Shown here one piece after another: positions 23,472 to 34,728 of a stretch of 64,000 nucleotides of DNA. The stretch covers positions 154,794,845 through 154,858,844 of the forward strand of contig OW799233.1 of the NCBI GenBank assembly GCA_941918925.1. The letters run 5' to 3'. Made by a program: the position numbers and the translations under genes. Within the stretch, counting starts at the first letter, position 1. Each line of letters opens with the position of its first letter. The notes under the pieces were generated by a model, which saw only the letters and a program-made list of their open reading frames with translations, was not told the origin of the DNA and made no database searches. This DNA is from Phyto melanocephala. Taxonomy: Eukaryota; Arthropoda; Insecta; Diptera; Rhinophoridae.

Positions 23472-24791
23472 AAATGGTTTTAAAATATTCTTTAAATCAT
23501 TTAAATTTAATTAATTTCGAAAATGTTTAAGAAAATAAATGAACTTGAGCGAAAATAAAAATGATTTAAATAGGTATATGAGAGTTAAATTTAAATTTAA
23601 AAAAATAATTAAATAAATAATTTTTTCCTTTTTATTTTAGGTAAGTTTCGAGTTTGACATACTAATTTCAATAAAGAAAACAAAGTAAGTAAAATATATA
23701 AATGAGCCAGATTTATTGAAACTTCTCTACAGTAAAAATTTTTAAACTTCTTGAAAAAAGAAATTATGGAAAACCCTTTAGAACTCTATAAAAATTTCCA
23801 TACAAATGGAAATTTTTTATTTTTTTTTTTAAATAACAGTTTTTAAAAATTTTTTTTAAACACAAGCAAACCCTAAGAAAAGAGTTATTTTGAACGTATT
23901 AGTTTAATCTCAGTAGGACATTTGCTTGAACAAATTAGAAATTAAATAAATTCTGTTTGTTCTTTTGCGTTGTAGGGATAAAAATAAGCGCCAATATCTT
24001 TCCACCATTATTACTTTTATTAGATTTCAACAATGAAACTTTATATATTAATTGAAATTAAAATGAATATAAATTGTTCATTATTAAGACAACGACTGTA
24101 AGTAAATTTACATGCGTACAATATGTCTTCCTTCTACACTCTTAATATTTTGATTCATTTAAATACATCCCCGTTAATTTGCTGCTATTTCTCTAGCGTT
24201 CTCTTCTTCTTTGCCATTAAGCAACCAAATTGTGGTCTTAATATATTTCTTATGAGATTTTAATTATCTATTTTGCTGCCGTGTGCAAAAAAAAAAACTG
24301 TTGTACGAATATTTGCATAATATTTTCAAGAATTATTTACCATTTCCACTAGTTACGTTACAACTCCAACACTTTGCGCTACTTAACGGTTGGTTGTTGC
24401 TTTTTGACTGGCTATTGCAGCAAATATTTGGGTATGTTTAGTAGGAACTATGTTAGGAAAAGTAATTTAGTTTTCCGTCTTTTTATCATGAAAGGAAATC
24501 AAATCAAATCAAAGTGATTCTCAAACTGTAACATAATCTGGAAATTCTGTTTTTATTAAAATTTTCTGATTTCTAGAGTTCTCTCTTTCTCTTACATTAT
24601 GAAATTAAAGTGTCAATTAAAGTCAAGTACGATACAAAAAAGATTGGAGAGTTCTGAAGTAGCCTTAAAGGTAGTAATTAATGCCCTCTAATCAGTACTA
24701 AAACTAAGAGTTTTCTGCTTTAGATCACACAGAAAAGAAGAACTAATTTGCCAAAATTAATAATGAATTTAATGAGATTTGTGTTAATTGT
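23472..24791. other. AT-rich interval, nothing recognised
   Basis: No frame, RNA gene or repeat end is supported. Confidence 0.4.
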
Positions 24792-24936
24792 AACAAGTAA
24801 GAGCACTATATTCGGCTGTGCCGAATCTTTTATACCCACCACCAATTTTGTGTACATTTAAAGCACAATATTTATTATTTTGTTAATCGCTATAGAATAA
24901 TCTCTTTATAATAAAATATGTATCACTTCCTTTGTA

Positions 24937-25543
24937 GAGGGTGGTTAAATTATAAGAGCCCATGTTAAAGGTGAACTACATCCAGTCTTTAAATTTGTTT
25001 TCTGCATTTCATTTGACATTTCTCAATCTCAAACTGACTCAATTTGATCCGTGGAAAGAGCAACGCTTTAAAGTTATTCAGGTTTTTTTATAAAAATGGG
25101 CGTTCAAGTCAAAATGCATTTTGTGCATAATTCTTTTGATCAACATAATCGTTCAAATTCGTCCACATTCGGGAAAATTGTAAAAAATATTTAAACTTCT
25201 GCAAAACAGGTCTGTATAAAATGTTAGAAAATCTGTAAATGCCTTCTTAGTTCGTTGAATGGGCACCATTGCTGTTTTTTGCGATAGTGTGACAAAAGAG
25301 CAGTCAACCTCGCCTCATCATCATGCCTAACAATTGAGCATCAACATTGTCATTGAAAATTTGGACCAATAGATAGAGGAGTGGCGCCAAGGATTGGGGG
25401 GGGGGGTCATTTGGCAGATATTTTGTTAAATACGTAATTGAACCATACAAATATTATCATTATAAAAAGAAATAATAATAATTTCCTAAATAATTTGCTT
25501 TTTATTTAAATTCAACTTCGCCCTTAAAATTTAACCACCCTTT
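24937..25543 (+). mobile_element. Decayed Tc1/mariner-like element nested in H1
   Basis: Ends GAGGGTGGTTAAATTATAAG and AAATTTAACCACCCTTT, bounded by TA at 24935-24936 and 25544-25545. Translation on the plus strand, across stops and shifts, gives NGRSSQNAFCA, comparable to ARSNQNAFRALRDFFG in the copy at 61507. The catalytic domain is lost. It lies at the same H1 position as the copy at 15267-15751, so it was carried along when H1 was copied. Confidence 0.75.
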
Positions 25544-25722
25544 TATAACTTCGATATGCTACTAAAATGCTTTTGTAAATATAGTCTTTCAATGAAAGTG
25601 GGCATTAAAGTAGGCGTGTCAATAAAGTTTCTGCTAATAAATACAACTTAGATATTTCAATATAGTCCTTTATTTTCCCAAAAACTTTGTCAATAGAGAA
25701 ATTACATGAATTTAAGATAACC

Positions 25723-26960
25723 CGTTATATGGGAGGTAGGCGTTAAAGTGGGCGTGTGACTTAAACTTTTTGGCACAACAATTACATTAGAAGGATATAC
25801 GTAGCAAATTTTATTATCATACCTCTAATTTTGGCGGTTTTATGAGCTTTAAATTTCATTAATAGTAGATAACGTGAAAAGTGGGCGTTGTAGTAGGCGT
25901 GTTTATGTGCTTTTAAATTTCATTAAAACTAGATAACGTGAAAAGTGGGCGTTATAGTAGGCGTGTCAAAGTTATTTTTGCGAATGAGTACAAATTAGAT
26001 GTTTCATATAGCCCTTTATTTTTCCAAAATCTTTATTAATAGAGAAATTATATGAATTTTAGGTAAAACGTTATATGGGAGGTGGGCATAAAAGTGGGCG
26101 TGGCATCTTAATTTTCTGGCACAGTAATGACATTGCCTAGGAGGATATACGTGGCAAATTTTATCATCATACCTCTCATTTTGGCGGTTTTATGAGCTTT
26201 TAAATTTCATTAACGGTAGATAACGTGAAAAGTGGGCGTTATAGTAGGCGTGTCAAAGTTATTTTTGCGAATGAGTTCAACTTAGGTGTTTCAATATAGC
26301 CCTTTATTAGTCCAAAATCTTTATTAATAGAGAAATTATATGAATTTTATATAAAACGTTATATGGGAGGTGGGCGTAAAAGTGGGCGTGTCACCTTAAT
26401 TTTCTGGCACAGTAATGACATTGCCTAGGGGGATATACGTAGCAAATTTTATCATCATACCTCTCATTTTGGCGGTTTTATGAGCTTTTAAATTTCATTA
26501 ACGGTAGATAACGTGAAAAGTGGGCGTTATAGTAGGCGTGTCAAAGTTATTTTTGCGAATGAGTTCAACTTAGGTGTTTCAATATAGCCCTTTATTATTC
26601 CAAAATCTTTATTAATAGAGAAATTATATGAATTTTATATAAAACGTTATATGGGAGGTGGGCGTAAAAGTGGGCGTGGCACCTTAATTTTCTGGCACAG
26701 TAATGACATTGCCTAGGGGGATATACGTGGCAAATTTTATCATCATACCTCTCATTTTGGCGGTTTTATGAGCTTTTAAATTTCATTAACGGTAGATAAC
26801 GTGAAAAGTGGGCGTTATAGTAGGCGTGTCAAAGTTATTTTTGCGAATGAGTTCAACTTAGGTGTTTCAATATAGCCCTTCGTCATTCCAAAATCTTTAT
26901 TAATAGAGAAATTATATGAATTTTATATAAAACGTTATATGGGAGGTGGGCGTAAAAGTG
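25723..26960. repeat. Tandem array of a 288-bp unit
   Basis: CGTTATATGGGAGG recurs at 25723, 26069, 26357, 26645 and 26933. The last four are spaced exactly 288 bp and the first interval is 346 bp. Each unit contains GTGGGCGTAAAAGTGGGCGTG, 'cattttggcggttttatgagc', 'gataacgtgaaaagtgggcgttatagtaggcgtgtc' and 'aatctttattaatagagaaattatatgaa'. The units differ by only a few bases, so amplification or homogenisation is recent. The frame at 26939-27121 is an accident of the repeat. Confidence 0.9.
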
Positions 26961-27583
26961 GGCGTGGCACATTGATTTTCCGTTACAAAAAAGCGTCTCA
27001 CCAAAAAGCAAAGTGTGCAAAATTTCAGAGTCGTACATCCAATTTTGTTGCTTTTATGACGTTTTTGTTTTTAAATATACCGAAAAATACACTGTGCGGT
27101 ATAAATTTTCGTACATTTTGATCGATAACTCCTTTCCTAATGCATAGATTTAGATAATTTTCGGCGAAAAATATTGTTTTTACTCAGGAAATATATATTC
27201 GAAGTTTCATGAGTCTACGTTAATGCGTTTGGACACAATTCCATTTTATTCAATGTTCGAAGGACACGGTTTTTTCGACCTACTCTTGCTTTTCGAGCTA
27301 TAACTCTCTTCCTAATATTCCGATTTAGCCCATTTTCAATACCAAACAAACCTTGTTTATAAGAAAGATTCTGGCAAAATTTGAGCCCCCTAGCTTTTTC
27401 GGTGCGACCTCTATCGTGCTTTCAACAGACGGACAGACGGACTGACATAGCTAGATCGTCATCAAATCAAACCCTGATTCAGAATATATATACTTTATGG
27501 GGTCTAAAATGGATATTTCGGAGTGTTACAAACGGAATGACAAAATGAATATACCCCCACCATTTTTTTGGTGGCGGGTATAA

Positions 27584-27821
27584 AAAGTAAAAATAAAAAA
27601 AATTAAAGTAATGACGTTGAATGTTAGCATTAGAAAGGTAAATATTGTTATTTGAAAAGATTTGTGTTCAACACAAAAAAAAACAAATACAAATTTCGAA
27701 AAAAACACATCAAAATAGATATTAATTGGACAAGGAAATTTTTCAAAATATTTTTATTTTAAGGCAACAATTTAATTACAGTAAAATATTTTTTGAAATT
27801 CTAATAATTCAAATAATTTTA
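27584..27821. other. Spacer between two head-to-head H1 copies
   Basis: AT-rich spacer with no feature recognised. Confidence 0.4.
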
Positions 27822-28961
27822 ATTCCCGCCATTAAGAAAAAATGGTGGGGGTTTCATTTTATAACGATTTAGCTACGTCCGTCTGTTTAAAGCACGTACA
27901 GGTCGGACCAAAAAAGCTAGGGGGCTCAAATATTTCTTATACACAAGGTTTGTTTGGTATTGAAAATGGGCTAAATCGGAATATTAGGAAGAGAGTTATA
28001 GCTCGCAATGCAAGAGTAGGTCAAAAAAACCGTGTCCTTCCAACATCGAATAAAATGGAATTGTGTCCAAAAGCATTAACGTAGACTCATGAAACTTCGA
28101 ATATATATTGCCTAAGTAAAAAAAATATTTTCCCCTGAAAATTGCTTTAGGAAAGGAGTTATAGATCAAAATGTACGACAATTTATACCGCACAGTGTAT
28201 TTTTCGGTATATTTAAAATTTAAAACGTAATAAAACTGACAAAATTAGATGTACGATTCTGAAATTTTGCAAACATTGTTTCTTGGTCAAAGGCTTTGTT
28301 CTAATGGAAAATAAATGTGACACGCCCACTTTTACGCCTACCTACCATATAACGCCTTATCTGAAATTTATATAATTTCTCTATGAATAAAGATTTTGGA
28401 ATAATAAAGGACTACATTGAAATATCTAAGTTGTATTCATTAGCAGAAACAACTTCGACACGCCTACTATAACGCCCACTTTTTACGTTATCTACTGTAA
28501 TGAAACTTAAAAGCTCATAAAACCGACAAAATTAGAGGTATGCTGACGAAATTTCGCACCAATATCTTTCTAGGCAATGTCATTGTTATGCCAAAAAAAT
28601 TTAGGTGACACGCCCACCTCCCATATAACGCTTTATCTCAAACTCATATAATTTCTCTATGAATAAAGATTTTGGATTAATAAAGGACTATATTGAAACA
28701 TCTAAGTTGCATTCATTAGTAGAAACAATCTAAAAACGCCTACTTTAACGCCCACTTTCATTGAAAGACTAAATTTACGAAAATATTTTACCAGCATATC
28801 GAAGTTATACAAAGAAAGTGATACATATTTTAGTATAAATAGATTATTCCATAGCGATTACTGTTAATAACAAAATAATAAATTTTGTGCTATAAAAGCA
28901 CACGAAATTCGTGGTGGGTATAAAAGATTCGGCACAGCCGAATAAAGTGCTTTTACTTGTT
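27822..28961 (+). mobile_element. Helentron-like repeat H1, copy with empty nested site
   Basis: The 5' end is a degenerate hairpin (ATTCCCGCCATT...AATGGTGGGGG). The 3' end is GGTGGGTATAAAAGATT, the hairpin TTCGGC-ACA-GCCGAA and TTTTACTTGT, ending about 28961. The tandem array is reduced to about two diverged units. The site used by the Tc1/mariner-like element in the two other copies is intact here: GAAGTTATACAAAGAAAGTG, with TA at 28808-28809. No coding capacity. Confidence 0.8.
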
Positions 28962-30640
28962 TAATTTTAAAATTTAACTGCAGCATTTTGAAAGCCTTAA
29001 AACTTTTTACCAAAACGATATTCCAACAGTTTTCTTATAAAACTTACTTAAACCAACAACAGAAAGTTACGTTAAGCGATAACAAACATTGGGATTAAAG
29101 GCCTAGAACTTTTTCCAAAGCTTTTAATTTATACATTCTTCTATGTAATATTCAATTTAATTGACTTATAAATTTTATTTAAATTCCTAAATACACTTCA
29201 ATTACTTATTTGTTTACATAAGCCTATAACCCCAGTGGGCTGGCACTTATGGAATTTTTTCCAACAAGGGGGGTTGGCTTGGGTTGACGAAAAGTTCCAC
29301 ACGAAAAGTACCAAAAGGATTTTAATAACTCCTTAAGTAATTTGCTCATTAATGGTGAAATATGTTAACAATAATAAATTTTATAAATAAAGTGAAGGGT
29401 GGGAGAGATAGTTAGCAATTATGTATACCCTATGGTATAGATGTAGTATCTTAGCATTAGAAGTATAACGCTAAATATGTTTGTATGTATGTCTCTCTTT
29501 ATCTATTTAGCTTGAAATGGGTGCAAATAAGAACCGAAATGACTTTAATTTTCGCACAAAATTGCTAGAATTTGAAGAGGAAGCATACAATTATAATTTA
29601 ACTACGCAGTAGATTGTTAAGGGTCTCTGGTGTAATAATTTAGAGAACATTTTTTTTTTTAATAAAAGCAACCGGTATCTCTAAATAGTAGTGTGATTTC
29701 ACACAAAATTTTAGTTCGTATTGAAGTAAATTGTGTTTTTATAGCGGCGTAAAACTTTGAATTGAAATAAAACAGAAACAATGTTTTTAGTATCTTCCCA
29801 ATTTGATTTATTATTATATGTATTCTATCAGATCCCGGTCCTAACAAATTTCTTGCATTGTATTCATTACATATGAGCAAAGACTATACTATACTATAGT
29901 CTATAGTCTTTGATATGAGGGTATCTCTCACCCTTCTCACGTTCCAATTAGAAACAAGACATTACAAGACATGGTTTGGTAACTTTTCAAGTGTCAAAAA
30001 AAATGAATATAGAAATTGGAGAAATATATGGGAAAATCTAAGTGGATTATCTCCGCAACCACTGGCCGATTGCGTGCAAAATTATGAAATCGGTCGACCA
30101 GTTTTCGCAGTTAGTGGTGACATCAAAGTGTACACTTCTTTTTATATAAATAGTGATGTATTATACAAATAAACAAGAGGGCATTCACAAATTCCCTACA
30201 TCTTTTATTACCATTAGCAATATTTTTAACTTGAATTCATGTTTTGTTAGCGGAAACTGATCTCATTATATAGTGCGGGTCGGCCTGACAGCGGATAAAC
30301 TTGTGGGTTTCATTGTAGGACTAACTTGTTGACATGTCAAACATGTCCAAAATACGTTCATTTAGGTTTTTTTTCATTGGTGCTTGAATGTGTTCTGAAG
30401 CTTAATAGGTGTGCCTCTGCGATTGAGGTAACGCTAATGTGGGTAAAGGGACATGTGCGGATGTGAGTCTAGGGCAGATGCTTACAAAAGACGCTGTGGT
30501 GAGGATTGTGGATAATCATTAGTCTACAATTTGAAGTCATAATAGTCTCGAGCAAACGTCCGTGGCTGCAAGGACTCGGCGATAGCAGTGATACCTCTTC
30601 CTTTAAATCACTGAGGAACGAGAAGGGGCCGAAAAAAGAC
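28962..30640. other. Unassigned interval, partly less AT-rich
   Basis: No gene is supported. The stretch 30230-30640 is noticeably richer in G and C than its surroundings and may be LINE-derived, but I could not read a domain from either strand. The open frame at 29915-30172 matches nothing I know. A 35-bp palindromic insert sits at 29878-29912. Confidence 0.35.
29878..29912. repeat. 35-bp palindrome flanked by ATATGAG direct repeats
   Basis: CAAAGACTATA (29878-29888) is the exact inverse of TATAGTCTTTG (29902-29912). ATATGAG flanks it on both sides (29871-29877 and 29913-29919). The layout is that of a tiny TIR insertion with a 7-bp (or imperfect 8-bp) target duplication. Confidence 0.6.
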
Positions 30641-31195
30641 CCCAAGAGGTCTGCTTCGGTATCCCCCTACATGTATATATAAGTTTTTTTATGTCTTGTT
30701 GATTGGTTTTGGCTTGTTGGTTTTTGGACAAAAAGATTAATAAGATTCGTTTTAGCACCGATTTACAAACAATTGAAGTTTCTTCTTGTCCACTTTTGTT
30801 AGCCCTATGTTGAAGAACCATGTAATAATACAGATTTCTCACTGCAATCGATTATTCGTAACTTGGTTTTGCGGCTAACGTTGTTTGACCGCCATACATT
30901 GTGAAAAGACTAGAACGCCCATCTTGACTTGCGACTTTATATCTGAGCACCATCTTTGGTTATTATACCTTTAAGGTAGGTAAAATCTTCAACGTCTTCG
31001 ATGACAGTACCATTGAAGCATGGAGGTGATATTAAAACGTTTGTGCCAATACGCATTAGTTTATTTTTCTGTCTTAAGTCAATATTAAGGCCGATACCTG
31101 CAGCGCGTATGAATAGTCTGTAGACAGCTTTTTAATTCGGGACATTTTTTGATGCCGCTAAAACAGCGTGCCATTAGACATTTGTCGTTGGCATA

Positions 31196-32434
31196 AGGGA
31201 TGTCTCGAAATGCTTTTTTACATTTTAAAATGTCTTCCAAATCTAGTTTTTTTCAAACAAAAAATAAATTTTATAGGCGTTATGGAGAAAACTTTCTAAA
31301 CTTTATTATGCAAAAAACCAAAGTTTCAAATTTTATTTTCTTTTGCAAAATTTCGCACTTTTTTCTTAACGCTTTTCTTAACCGAAGTGTTTGATAGCTT
31401 TTTTCCAAATAAATCCAAATTGTTTTTACATTTGCAGAAGCTTTGAACTTTGTTCTTAGGTACTGCTTAATTATAGCCCAATAGCATTCAATAGGCCTTA
31501 GCTCTGGACAATAAGGTGGATTCATGTTTTTCGGTACAAAATTTATTTTGTTGGCCTCATACCACTCAAGGACGTCTTTGCTGTAGTGGCAGCTTGCCAA
31601 GTCGGGCCAAAACAGTGGAGGTATATTGTGGCTTCTGTATAATGGCAATACAGCCTTTTTCAGGCACTCATTAATATAAAATTGGCTGTTCATTGTACGA
31701 TTCAAAATGATTGCCTTTGAAGTTTTCCCACATGTACATATTGCTTGCCATATCATATATTTTTTGGCGAATTTTGAAATCTTTTTATACTTAAATTTAT
31801 CGGAAACATTAGCTCTTTTATTAGAAACATAAAAACCCTGACCAGGAAGCTCTGAATAGTCAGCCTTACAATAGGTTTCATCGTCCATTAAAATACATCC
31901 ATTCAAATTATTTAATTTATGACGTAGCAACTGTCTTGCTCTTCTTCTTGCCGTTTTTGTTCCTTTTTCCTTTCGGTTTGGAGCTTTCTTGATTTTGAAT
32001 GTTCTTAAATTTTGTTTTTTCTTTATTCGTTCTACAAGCGACTTCGAAATATTTAGTTTTAGTGCCTTCACCTTTTTAACGATTTGAGGATTCCTAAAAC
32101 CACGAGGCCCTCCACCTTTCTTGTGCTTAATAGACAAGTCTTTTTTGAATTTAAAAATAACGTTACGGGCAGTCTGTCTGGACACTTTTGCCCGTCGCGC
32201 AACTTCAGCGTAAGAAAGTTGTTTATTTTCATTATAAATATCCACAATATTTTTTCTCACCTTTTCTCTATTTGACGACATTTTAAATACGAATTAAATA
32301 ATTTGAATAAACTAATTAACAAAGTATTGTTGACACTTATAACTATCACAGAGTGGAACAAAAAAATTAATTAAATAATAATTGTTTGCGTAGTGCCCTG
32401 TAAAAAATGTAAAAAAGCATTTCGAGACACCCCT
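31196..32434 (-). mobile_element. Complete DD37E (ITmD37E-like) transposon 1
   Basis: The left TIR starts AGGGATGTCTCGAAATGC at 31196. The right end read inward starts AGGGGTGTCTCGAAATGC at 32434. The match runs about 31 bp with one difference. TA flanks both ends (31194-31195 and 32435-32436). The element is 1,239 bp with a single uninterrupted transposase ORF. All the expected parts are present, so it is a candidate for an autonomous or recently active copy. Confidence 0.93.
31280..32281 (-). CDS. DD37E Tc1/mariner-superfamily transposase
   Basis: A 333-residue protein that would bind the element's TIRs and carry out cut-and-paste transposition at TA in the nucleus. Residues about 1-50 form a helix-turn-helix (AEVARRAKVSRQTARNVI) and about 60-105 a second DNA-binding segment, with basic stretches such as KHKKGGG and ARRRARQLLRHK. 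The catalytic triad is visible: D134 in LMDDETY, D227 in FWPDLASCHY and E265 in CPELRPIECYW. Thirty-seven residues separate D227 from E265, the spacing that defines the DD37E (ITmD37E) group known from mosquitoes. Length is normal for the superfamily. The start follows directly from the first Met, 153 bp inside the right TIR end. No stop or frameshift is present. About 40 percent of residues look shared by eye with the second copy at 39657, but the two have different TIRs. Confidence 0.92.
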   Translation of the reverse strand: MSSNREKVRKNIVDIYNENKQLSYAEVARRAKVSRQTARNVIFKFKKDLSIKHKKGGGPRGFRNPQIVKKVKALKLNISKSLVERIKKKQNLRTFKIKKAPNRKEKGTKTARRRARQLLRHKLNNLNGCILMDDETYCKADYSELPGQGFYVSNKRANVSDKFKYKKISKFAKKYMIWQAICTCGKTSKAIILNRTMNSQFYINECLKKAVLPLYRSHNIPPLFWPDLASCHYSKDVLEWYEANKINFVPKNMNPPYCPELRPIECYWAIIKQYLRTKFKASANVKTIWIYLEKSYQTLRLRKALRKKCEILQKKIKFETLVFCIIKFRKFSP

Positions 32435-32579
32435 TAGTCGATGTTATTCAGCCTTTTGAGGGAGATATAAGTTTATTAGATAATTTTTTGATTCTAGGCA
32501 TGTATTTGCGGCGGCTAGCGCCTACATGACTTAACGTGGAGGTGTACCTTTCCAATACTCTTCACATAATCAGGCTGTA

Positions 32580-32945
32580 TTTCGGCTAGAGCGAATGAAA
32601 TATTTGTTTTCAAGTGCTTTTTTCTTGGCTTTTCTGCATAGACCTGGTACTTTACATATCCCCAGAAAAAATAATCTCATGGCGTCAAAAATCATGAACA
32701 AGTGAGTCAGTTAGCAGATATATTTCTTGAAATTATTTGTTTGTCAAATGTTTCTTTTAGCAAATGAACATGTCGCCTTATGTGACATGTAGCACCAATC
32801 CAGCTGAAACAAGATGTTTTCAACTGAGACACAAAAAGTTAGCACGCATGTTTCTATACCGCTCACCATTGATTGTAACGTTCTGACAATCGTTTATTGT
32901 AAATACATATCGATGGTTACAGGTTGAAAGGCCCTAAGTCAGATA
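32580..32945 (-). pseudogene. DD41D-type transposase, catalytic-domain remnant
   Basis: Leftward translation across shifts gives QNVTINGERYRNMRANF, then WIGATCHIRRHVHLLKETFD with KQIISRN, and DYFFWGYVKYQVYAEKP. These are the segments around the second and third catalytic residues and the start of the C-terminal tail. Several stops and shifts are present. N- and C-terminal parts and both TIRs are unseen. Confidence 0.75.
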
Positions 32946-34013
32946 ATTGCAACTTTACAGAAGAAGGCAAAAATGTAATAAAAACTGTATAATCATAATG
33001 TAACTTCTTTTGTAAAATTGCTTGCAAAACTGTTATTTTTACACTATTAAATTAAACTTTCTTGTCGAAGTGTATTTGTGTAAAATGTATTGAAATCACT
33101 GAAAAACTCAATTTCGTAAAAAATACGATCAATATACAACAATGATCCAAACGCCCCATTAAGCTCACCAAGCAGTGAGTTTTTCTAAGCACGTTTTAGT
33201 ACTGATCCAATGAACATTGACTTGTTTAAATACGGTGTAATATTTGCTTTGTTCAATTTTTTTTTGCGAAAATCAATTGAAATTTTTATATGGATGTAGA
33301 TACTTGAAAGCTAAGTGAGCAAATTTAATTGAATTTTATCTTTAAGTCATTAACATAATTTCTCTGCAAACATATTGCTTCTTTTAAAGCATTTTATTAC
33401 AAAACGAAATATCTACCAAAAAGATATAAAAAAATTAAATTTATTTCAAATACACTTATAAATTTAAAACTCAAAAAAAAAAAAAATCTGATAGAAACAC
33501 AACTTAACGTGGCTTAAGAACGCACAATAATTCAACGACCCAACTCCAGATAACGCCCAAAGAAAAAAAAAAACAAATAAATGTCTAAATTAGGTTGAGC
33601 ATTACCATGCCATGCTGTGATGTTTACGAATGGTTAGGATGAGTCGAGTATATGAAATGAATAAATTTTTATACCCTCAACTATGTTTAGCAATAAAGGA
33701 AGGTATACAAAAGTTTGTCATTTTGTGTGTAACACTAGACAATCTTTTTCTAAGACCCAACAAAATAAATATTTGTTACCCATCATCTTCCGAGTCGATA
33801 TAGTTATGACTGAGGTATCTGTCCGGAGAATTGAGAAATCAATAAAGTCCATCTAAACAGTTATTACAATACAATTTTTTAATTATCAAATATTCTTGAT
33901 TCGTCAGTTGATTAATTTTTTATTAACTTAAGTTAAATTTTTGCTGTAAAATTCCATAGATAAAAAAATATTTTTATCTTTTTTCTTATTTAAAATATCA
34001 AACTTTATTCATA
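32946..34013. other. AT-rich interval with a Helentron-like 5' end
   Basis: At about 33671 TATACCCTCAACTATG begins a stretch (to about 33850) that resembles a diverged 5' end of the H1/H2 type: 'gtttgtcattttgtgtgtaacac', 'gagtcgatatagttatg'. No matching 3' end is seen. The remainder holds nothing recognisable. Confidence 0.4.
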
Positions 34014-34728
34014 TCTATATATATAAAAGTGAAACTCTGTGTGTGTGTGTTAGCTATAGACTCCGAAACTGTAAAACCGATCGGACTCAAACTTTGGCAA
34101 GTTGTTGTACACATTTCAGGGAATGTTTATGGCTGGCAAATAGTACGCCCACAAAAAATTAATTATCATTTTTAGCTACTTGCACTTGACCGATTTTTCT
34201 GAAACTTTGCACACATATTGAGCTGTCATGACTATATAATTTCGTGATTAGAAAAGTGGGCAGGGCCACGTCCATAAAAAAAAGTTATAATTTTGACGTA
34301 CTTGCACTGGACCAATTTTTCTGAAACTTTGCACACATATTGAGCTGTCAGGACTTTACGATATCGTAATTAGAAAAGTGGGCAGGGCCACGCTCATAAA
34401 AAAAGTTATTATTTTCAGCTACTTGAACTTCACCGATTTTTCGGAAACTTTGCACACATATTGAGCTGTCATGACTATATAGTTTCGTGATTAGAAAAGT
34501 TGCCCACTCTCATAAAAAAAGTTATAATTTTGAGGTACTTGCTCTGGATAGATTTTGGTTAAACTTTGATTAGAAAAGTGGGCAGTGTCACGCCCATAAA
34601 AAGAATTATAATTTTCAGTTACTTGAACTTCACTGATTTTTCTGAAACTTTGCACACATATTGAGATTTTATGACTATACAGTTTCGTGATTAGAAAAGT
34701 GGGCAGTGCCACGCCCATAAGAAGAGTT
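34014..34728 (+). mobile_element. Non-autonomous Helitron, copy 2 (intact 5' end)
   Basis: The 5' end TCTATATATATAAAAGTG at 34014 follows an A, as expected for Helitron insertion between A and T. Then come a TG microsatellite, 'ctatagactccgaaactgtaaaaccgatcgg', and at least five imperfect units of about 121 bp with GTGGGCAGGGCCACG and the 'tttgcacacatattgagctgtcatgac' block. The 3' hairpin and CTAG terminus are missing. Similarity ends near 34728. Confidence 0.75.

Larger units (their letters stand above)
24792..27583 (-). mobile_element. Helentron-like repeat H1 with 288-bp tandem array
   Basis: The 3' end at left is AACAAGTAAGAGCACTAT with the hairpin TTCGGC-TGT-GCCGAA and TATACCCACCACC. 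The 5' end at right is the hairpin TATACCCCCACCA, then TTTTTT, then GGTGGCGGGTATA, ending 27583. It contains a nested Tc1/mariner-like element (24937-25543) and a tandem array (25723-26960). The 'gacggacagacggactgacatagctagatcg' block near the 5' end matches the other H1 copies. It is the longest H1 copy here. No ORF belongs to the repeat itself. Confidence 0.8.
30690..32490 (-). pseudogene. RTE-like LINE reverse transcriptase, split at YADD
   Basis: The LINE is interrupted by the transposon at 31196-32434. Joining the flanks and dropping one TA gives LNNIDYANDKCLMARCF, the catalytic YADD region with Asp-to-Asn changes, reading leftward. Downstream, across stops, are INLMRIGTNVLISPPCFNGT and VEDFTYLKGIITKDG, then WRSNNVSRKTKLRI, as in the thumb and C-terminal part of RTE-type elements. 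Further left, KKLQLFVNRC may belong to the same tail. Motifs before the palm are not readable on the right side beyond about 32490. It is dead both by mutation and by insertion. Confidence 0.7.

Noticed and set aside
25723..26960. CRISPR array
   Set aside because: The 288-bp units are continuous with no short repeat/unique spacer pattern, and the window is eukaryotic.
24792..28961. One 4.2-kb TIR transposon
   Set aside because: The outer ends are two copies of the same H1 3' end, and each half has its own 5' hairpin. Kept only as a low-weight possibility.
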